Positions 4,796-5,827 of a stretch of 5,827 bases of DNA are shown piece after piece; the stretch's first letter is position 1, and every line of letters begins with the position of its first letter. Both the position numbers and the translations under genes were made by a program. The notes under the pieces are model-generated. The model was not told the origin of the DNA and searched no databases. It worked only from the letters and a program-made list of their open reading frames with translations. Source of the stretch: Planctomycetaceae bacterium (GTDB taxonomy: Bacteria; Planctomycetota; Planctomycetia; Pirellulales; Pirellulaceae); NCBI GenBank assembly GCA_003455945.1, contig DMPQ01000109.1, positions 1 to 5,827 on the forward strand, in the 5' to 3' direction.

Positions 4796-5827
4796 TCAGG
4801 CCGAGTGAGCCGCGGTCCAGAAGAGATCGGGGCCGACTTGTCCGGTCTCGAGCAGGTGGCGGAGCTGCAGCAGTCGCGTGTGATGGCGGCCGAGAAACTG
4901 CTCGCTCGTCAGACCGATCCGCTCGAAGAGCGAGCGCAGTTCCGCGGCCCCTCGCTCGATCGTCCACGCACAGCGGAACTCGGGAAGGTGCCGCGTGATC
5001 TTCTCGAAGCGGACTCGGTAGCTCCGGTCGTCGCCGTTGGAAGGACCGACCGTCAGCCGGCATCCCGGAAACGCCTCCGAGACGGCATGCGCGATCTCGC
5101 GCACCTGGAAGTTCTGCTCGTCGCTGCCGACGTTGAACGTTTCGCCGGCGACCGCCTGGCGATCGGCCTTCAGCACCTGGACGACTGCCGAGGCGATGTC
5201 TTCGACATGCACCAAGGGGCGCCACGGCGAACCGTCGCTCGAGAGCGCGATCTCGCGCCGAGTCCAGGCGAGCCCGGCGAGATTGTTCAGCACGATATCG
5301 AACCGCATGCGCGGAGACGGACCGTAGGCGGTCGCGTTCCGAAGGAAGACCGGCGCGAAGCGTTCGTCCATCAGCTGTCGGACGTCTCGCTCGACGGCGA
5401 CCTTGCAGTGGGCATAGGCCGTTCGCGGATCGGTCGGACTCGTCTCGTCCTTCCAGTCGCCGGTGCCGGCCCCGTAGACGCTGCACGACGACGCATAGAC
5501 GAATCGCGAGACGCCGGCGTCGCGAGCGAGCTTGGCGAGACCGACCGATCCCCGATGGTTCACCCGCTCGGTCAGATCGGGATCGAGTTGTCCGAGCGGA
5601 TCGTTCGAAAGCTCGGCGAGATGCACGACCGCATCGAAGCCCATCAGGTCGGCCGGGCGAAGTTCGCGGACGTCGAGCGAACGGACCTTGGGGTGAGCGG
5701 TCCCCGGTTCGTAGAGCCAACCCGAGCGATAGAACCCGGCATCGATGCCGACGACATCATGCCCTTCGGACAGCAGGCGGGGAGCAAGGCGGCTGCCGAT
5801 GTAGCCGTCACAGCCGGTCAACAGAAT
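4796..5827 (-). CDS. NAD-dependent epimerase/dehydratase (extended SDR), 5' end outside the window
   Basis: The visible 343 residues begin ILLTGCDGYIGSRLAP, the first strand and TGxxGxxG NAD-binding motif, so only a few N-terminal residues are missing. A TTG at 5821 could be misread as the start, but the strand is already under way before it. Other hallmarks, numbered from the first visible residue, are VVHLAELSNDP (67-77), FVYASSCSVYG with the catalytic serine (99-109), the active-site YxxxK (Y128, K132), FLRNATAYGPSP (141-152), PLVHVEDIA (184-192) and ETFNVGSDEQNFQV (209-222). The C-terminus (LLQLRHLLETGQVGPDLFW) is typical of a subgroup found in sugar-nucleotide and surface-polysaccharide clusters. 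It probably epimerises or dehydrates an NDP-sugar in the cytoplasm, but the exact sugar cannot be read from these motifs. It converges on the NADP oxidoreductase gene. Its upstream partners lie beyond the window. Confidence 0.85.
   Translation of the reverse strand: MLLTGCDGYIGSRLAPRLLSEGHDVVGIDAGFYRSGWLYEPGTAHPKVRSLDVRELRPADLMGFDAVVHLAELSNDPLGQLDPDLTERVNHRGSVGLAKLARDAGVSRFVYASSCSVYGAGTGDWKDETSPTDPRTAYAHCKVAVERDVRQLMDERFAPVFLRNATAYGPSPRMRFDIVLNNLAGLAWTRREIALSSDGSPWRPLVHVEDIASAVVQVLKADRQAVAGETFNVGSDEQNFQVREIAHAVSEAFPGCRLTVGPSNGDDRSYRVRFEKITRHLPEFRCAWTIERGAAELRSLFERIGLTSEQFLGRHHTRLLQLRHLLETGQVGPDLFWTAAHSA

Noticed and set aside
4147..5720. Several long open frames in the right third (plus 4147-4998, minus 4509-5720)
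   Set aside because: They overlap the two recognised genes in other frames and give Arg/Ser/Ala-rich translations without motifs.
1..5827. A defence island, CRISPR array, toxin-antitoxin pair or mobile element
   Set aside because: I saw no regularly spaced repeats, terminal inverted repeats, transposase or integrase motifs, tRNA genes or small toxin-like genes. The genes present belong to signalling, transport and general metabolism.

Overview
The window is a high-GC bacterial segment with five protein-coding genes and no RNA genes, insertion sequences or CRISPR arrays that I can see. Two genes are cut by the window edges. Coding density is high, and codon third positions are mostly G or C. 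Gene content (LpxH-like metallophosphoesterase fold, Kup transporter, sugar-nucleotide epimerase) fits a high-GC Gram-negative bacterium. A planctomycete-like or related lineage is possible, but the phylum cannot be fixed from this sequence.

Left half, minus strand, read right to left: a soluble PAS-domain histidine kinase (2277 to 916), a KdpE-like OmpR-family response regulator (841 to 104), and the first 28 codons of a Kup-type potassium transporter (86 to 1, running off the edge). Spacing is 74 nt and 17 nt, so this looks like one operon. The regulator resembles KdpE, but its partner is not KdpD: it has no KdpD/Usp sensor region and no membrane segments. The gene behind it is kup, not kdpFABC. 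The simplest reading is a rewired two-component system that controls potassium uptake through Kup.

Middle, 2278 to 2552: a 275-bp divergent intergenic region. It carries a G/C-rich purine block, a possible -10 element for the kinase operon, a short GC palindrome, and an exact 11-bp direct repeat plus a third partial copy.

Right half, plus strand: a 494-residue calcineurin-like metallophosphoesterase (2553 to 4037) with LpxH-like motifs, long insertions and a disordered tail. It is followed after 47 nt by a 225-residue Rossmann protein of the F420-dependent NADP oxidoreductase family (4085 to 4762). These two probably share a transcript, but no shared pathway is evident. Converging on them from the right edge is an NAD-dependent epimerase/dehydratase of the extended SDR type (5827 to 4796, start outside the window). 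A small symmetrical hairpin sits in the 33-bp convergent gap.

The points most worth a second look are the non-KdpD kinase/KdpE/Kup arrangement, the acidic insertion in the kinase dimerisation domain, the divergent metallophosphoesterase, and the repeats in the divergent promoter region.
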